A stretch of 8,036 nt of DNA. It comes from Omnitrophica bacterium RIFCSPLOWO2_01_FULL_45_10. Lineage in GTDB: Bacteria > Omnitrophota > Gorgyraeia > 2-01-FULL-45-10. This document shows positions 7,242 to 8,036 of this stretch, piece after piece. A model generated the notes under the pieces. That model did not search any database, was not told the origin of the DNA, and saw only the letters and a list, made by a program, of their open reading frames with translations. Both the position numbers and the translations under genes were made by a program. Each line of letters begins with the position of its first letter. The stretch's first letter is position 1. Where the stretch lies: positions 23,928 to 31,963 of the forward strand of contig MHFL01000046.1 in the NCBI GenBank assembly GCA_001804165.1, read 5' to 3'.

Positions 7242-7320
7242 TATTTCGTATATTGTATATCGAGAAATAAAATACGAAATACGATATACGAAGGACGATA
7301 TACGAAATACGAGATATGGA
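7242..7320. repeat. 7-bp-periodic array with inverted and direct heptads
   Basis: Seven tandem heptads of the form ATACGAN run 7272-7320: ATACGAA, ATACGAT, ATACGAA, GGACGAT, ATACGAA, ATACGAG, ATATGGA. A 9-bp spacer separates them from three heptads in opposite orientation at 7242-7262 (TATTTCG, TATATTG, TATATCG). The arms can pair in several registers; the longest is 13 bp between 7241-7253 and 7298-7310. The array fills most of the gap between the membrane protein gene and the PilZ gene and ends next to the PilZ promoter. It could be an operator, an UP-like AT-rich element, a terminator-like stem for the upstream gene, or a dispersed genomic repeat. Confidence 0.8.
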
Positions 7321-7353
7321 TAAAGGTATTTTTCGGCGAGGTTACGGAATTTA

Positions 7354-7731
7354 CTAGGGAACCTTCTTTATATGATCGAGCGCCTGTTTTTGCTGTTTGG
7401 CTTCCCATTCCTTCTTGAAATCTGAATCGCGGCTGAGAGTCGCATTCGAGGTCTTCAGAGGCGGTTGAATCGCGTTTATGCATGATACGCGGCTAAAGAT
7501 GTGATTGGAAGGCTTGACCATGAATATCGCGGATACTAACACTGCTGAAAAGAGGGAAAAGATTAGCACGATACTTAAGAGGTTTTTATTAATTCGAGAG
7601 ACGGGCCCTGTAACGCACTTCATCTCAACTCCTGAGATGAGATTACCTGAGAGATAGTCACCGACGATCTCCATCGCTTCGTCTTTATCTTCCGCGTCCG
7701 TCTTGATTTCGATGATGGTTCGGTATTTCAT
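7354..7731 (-). CDS. Single-pass membrane protein of unknown function
   Basis: I do not recognise a family. The 125-residue product has three parts. Residues 1-47 are soluble, start KYRTIIEIKTDAEDKDEAMEI and look like a small alpha/beta unit ending SGVEMKC. One strong transmembrane segment lies at about 51-72 (LLSIVLIFSLFSAVLVSAIF). A tail of about 53 residues has a single cysteine (84) and a charged helix near the end (FKKEWEAKQQKQALDHIKK). The positive residues R46 and K49 before the membrane segment suggest N-inside, with the tail outside. The ATG has AGGA 8 nt upstream (7740-7743), inside a repeat hairpin, and a strong promoter about 95 nt upstream. That signal context and the domain-like layout support a real gene; the opposite-strand and other-frame readings look like shadows. 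Confidence 0.8.
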   Translation of the reverse strand: MKYRTIIEIKTDAEDKDEAMEIVGDYLSGNLISGVEMKCVTGPVSRINKNLLSIVLIFSLFSAVLVSAIFMVKPSNHIFSRVSCINAIQPPLKTSNATLSRDSDFKKEWEAKQQKQALDHIKKVP

Positions 7732-7735
7732 AATT

Positions 7736-7813
7736 TAATTCCTAAATTTTCTTTGTAAAATTTATGAATGACCATCCTGAAATTTCACAGAGGAAATTTT
7801 AGGATTATTTTCT
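7736..7813. repeat. Double-hairpin intergenic repeat, copy B
   Basis: Same orientation and layout as the copy about 1 kb to the left. Hairpin 1 has arms 7738-7750 and 7757-7769 (12 of 13 pairs, loop CTTTGT). Hairpin 2 has arms 7776-7786 and 7793-7803 and is identical to copy A, loop included. Relative to copy A, two stem pairs in hairpin 1 changed on both sides (G-C to T-A), keeping the pairing; one further pair is broken. It lies wholly in the predicted 5' leader of the membrane protein gene and contains that gene's Shine-Dalgarno. Confidence 0.85.
7740..7743 (-). promoter_or_regulatory. Shine-Dalgarno of the membrane protein gene, inside a hairpin stem
   Basis: AGGA lies 8 nt before the ATG at 7729-7731. 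It forms part of the outer stem of hairpin 1 of repeat copy B, and the stem's only mismatch falls within it. The folded leader would partly hide it. Confidence 0.5.
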
Positions 7814-7826
7814 CTTAGCGGATGTA

Positions 7827-7855
7827 AGTATACATTAATAAATTTTGGTTGTCAA
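7827..7855 (-). promoter_or_regulatory. Strong sigma70-type promoter for the membrane protein gene
   Basis: On the minus strand: a perfect -35 TTGACA (7850-7855), a 17-bp AT-rich spacer and the -10 TATACT (7827-7832, five of six). The expected start is near 7820, giving a leader of about 89 nt before the ATG at 7731 that holds the whole of repeat copy B. It lies 38 bp after the end of the upstream phosphatase gene. Confidence 0.75.
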
Positions 7856-7892
7856 GATAAAATATCCAACTATTTTATATTTTAACAAAAGT

Positions 7893-8036
7893 CTAACTTT
7901 GGAGAATTCTTATCATCTCTCTGTGTATATTCGAATTGGAAGATACAATCTCCTTATCATTTAGCGCGTAGATTGATCCGTCGAACTTTGTAACAAAACC
8001 TCCGGATTCCTCGACTATCAGTGATCCGGCAGCGGT
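7893..8036 (-). CDS. Inositol monophosphatase family protein, C-terminal 47 residues (5' end outside window)
   Basis: The minus-strand frame is open from the window edge to a TAG at 7893-7895. The fragment begins TAAGSLIVEESGGFVTKFDG and continues through IVSSNSNIHREMIRIL to its end. This matches the second signature of the family, WD-x-AAG-x-LIV-x-E-A-GG, with the WD just outside the window, and the usual tail with SN-x-x-IH. Members are Mg-dependent phosphatases of the SuhB/inositol-1-phosphatase, fructose-1,6-bisphosphatase or 3'-phosphoadenosine-phosphate type. The fragment cannot tell which, because the metal-binding DPxDGT region is missing. The serine in ESGG in place of the commoner alanine is a mild variation. 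Confidence 0.85.
   Translation of the reverse strand, partial: TAAGSLIVEESGGFVTKFDGSIYALNDKEIVSSNSNIHREMIRILQS

Noticed and set aside
7217..7483. 88-codon minus-strand open frame across the heptad array
   Set aside because: Its C-terminal half is the translated heptad repeat (tyrosine, isoleucine, phenylalanine and arginine rich), it overlaps the better-supported membrane protein gene in another frame, and it would run over the PilZ promoter.
7858..7884. AT-only stem (8 bp, 11-nt loop) after the phosphatase gene as a terminator
   Set aside because: It has no G-C pairs and no following U tract, so it is too weak to call an intrinsic terminator.

Overview
All genes recognised here lie on the minus strand, so the biology reads from the right end of the window to the left. 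The window looks like a chromosomal housekeeping region of a Gram-negative-type bacterium: it has a lipoprotein with a SmpA/BamE-like domain, a PilZ protein, Rho, PanD and a GT5 glycogen synthase. Base composition is moderate, with AT-rich intergenic gaps. The protein style and gene mix remind me of uncultivated lineages such as Candidatus Omnitrophota (OP3). That placement is an impression, since no marker here was compared with a database.

Right part (8036 to about 6374). The window opens in the last 47 codons of an inositol-monophosphatase-family gene. A strong sigma70-type promoter follows (TTGACA, 17 bp, TATACT). It drives a small single-pass membrane protein of unknown function, whose leader carries a double-hairpin repeat. 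A 7-bp-periodic inverted and direct repeat array comes next. It directly abuts a second sigma70-type promoter (TTGACG, 17 bp, TATATT) in front of a PilZ (c-di-GMP receptor-like) gene. Another full copy of the double-hairpin repeat fills the gap between the PilZ gene and a small lipoprotein gene with a SmpA/BamE-like domain. A decayed half copy lies at the end of the lipoprotein gene.

Left part (6321 to 1). A tight run of six genes reads panD, def, polA, glgA, coaE, rho. The pairs panD/def and glgA/coaE overlap by 4 nt (ATGA), coaE/rho overlap by 10 nt, and the other gaps are 42 and 15 nt, so this is very probably one operon. It combines both ends of CoA supply (PanD makes beta-alanine; CoaE makes CoA from dephospho-CoA) with N-terminal protein maturation (Def), DNA repair/replication (Pol I), glycogen synthesis (GlgA) and transcription termination (Rho, cut by the window edge after 257 codons).

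No gene-free stretch exceeds 300 bases. The two longest are 7184-7353 (repeat array plus promoter) and 7732-7892 (promoter plus double-hairpin repeat). I saw no rRNA, tRNA, CRISPR array, transposase or prophage gene. The least ordinary material is the double-hairpin repeat family, whose two full copies show compensatory base changes, and the heptad array next to the PilZ promoter.
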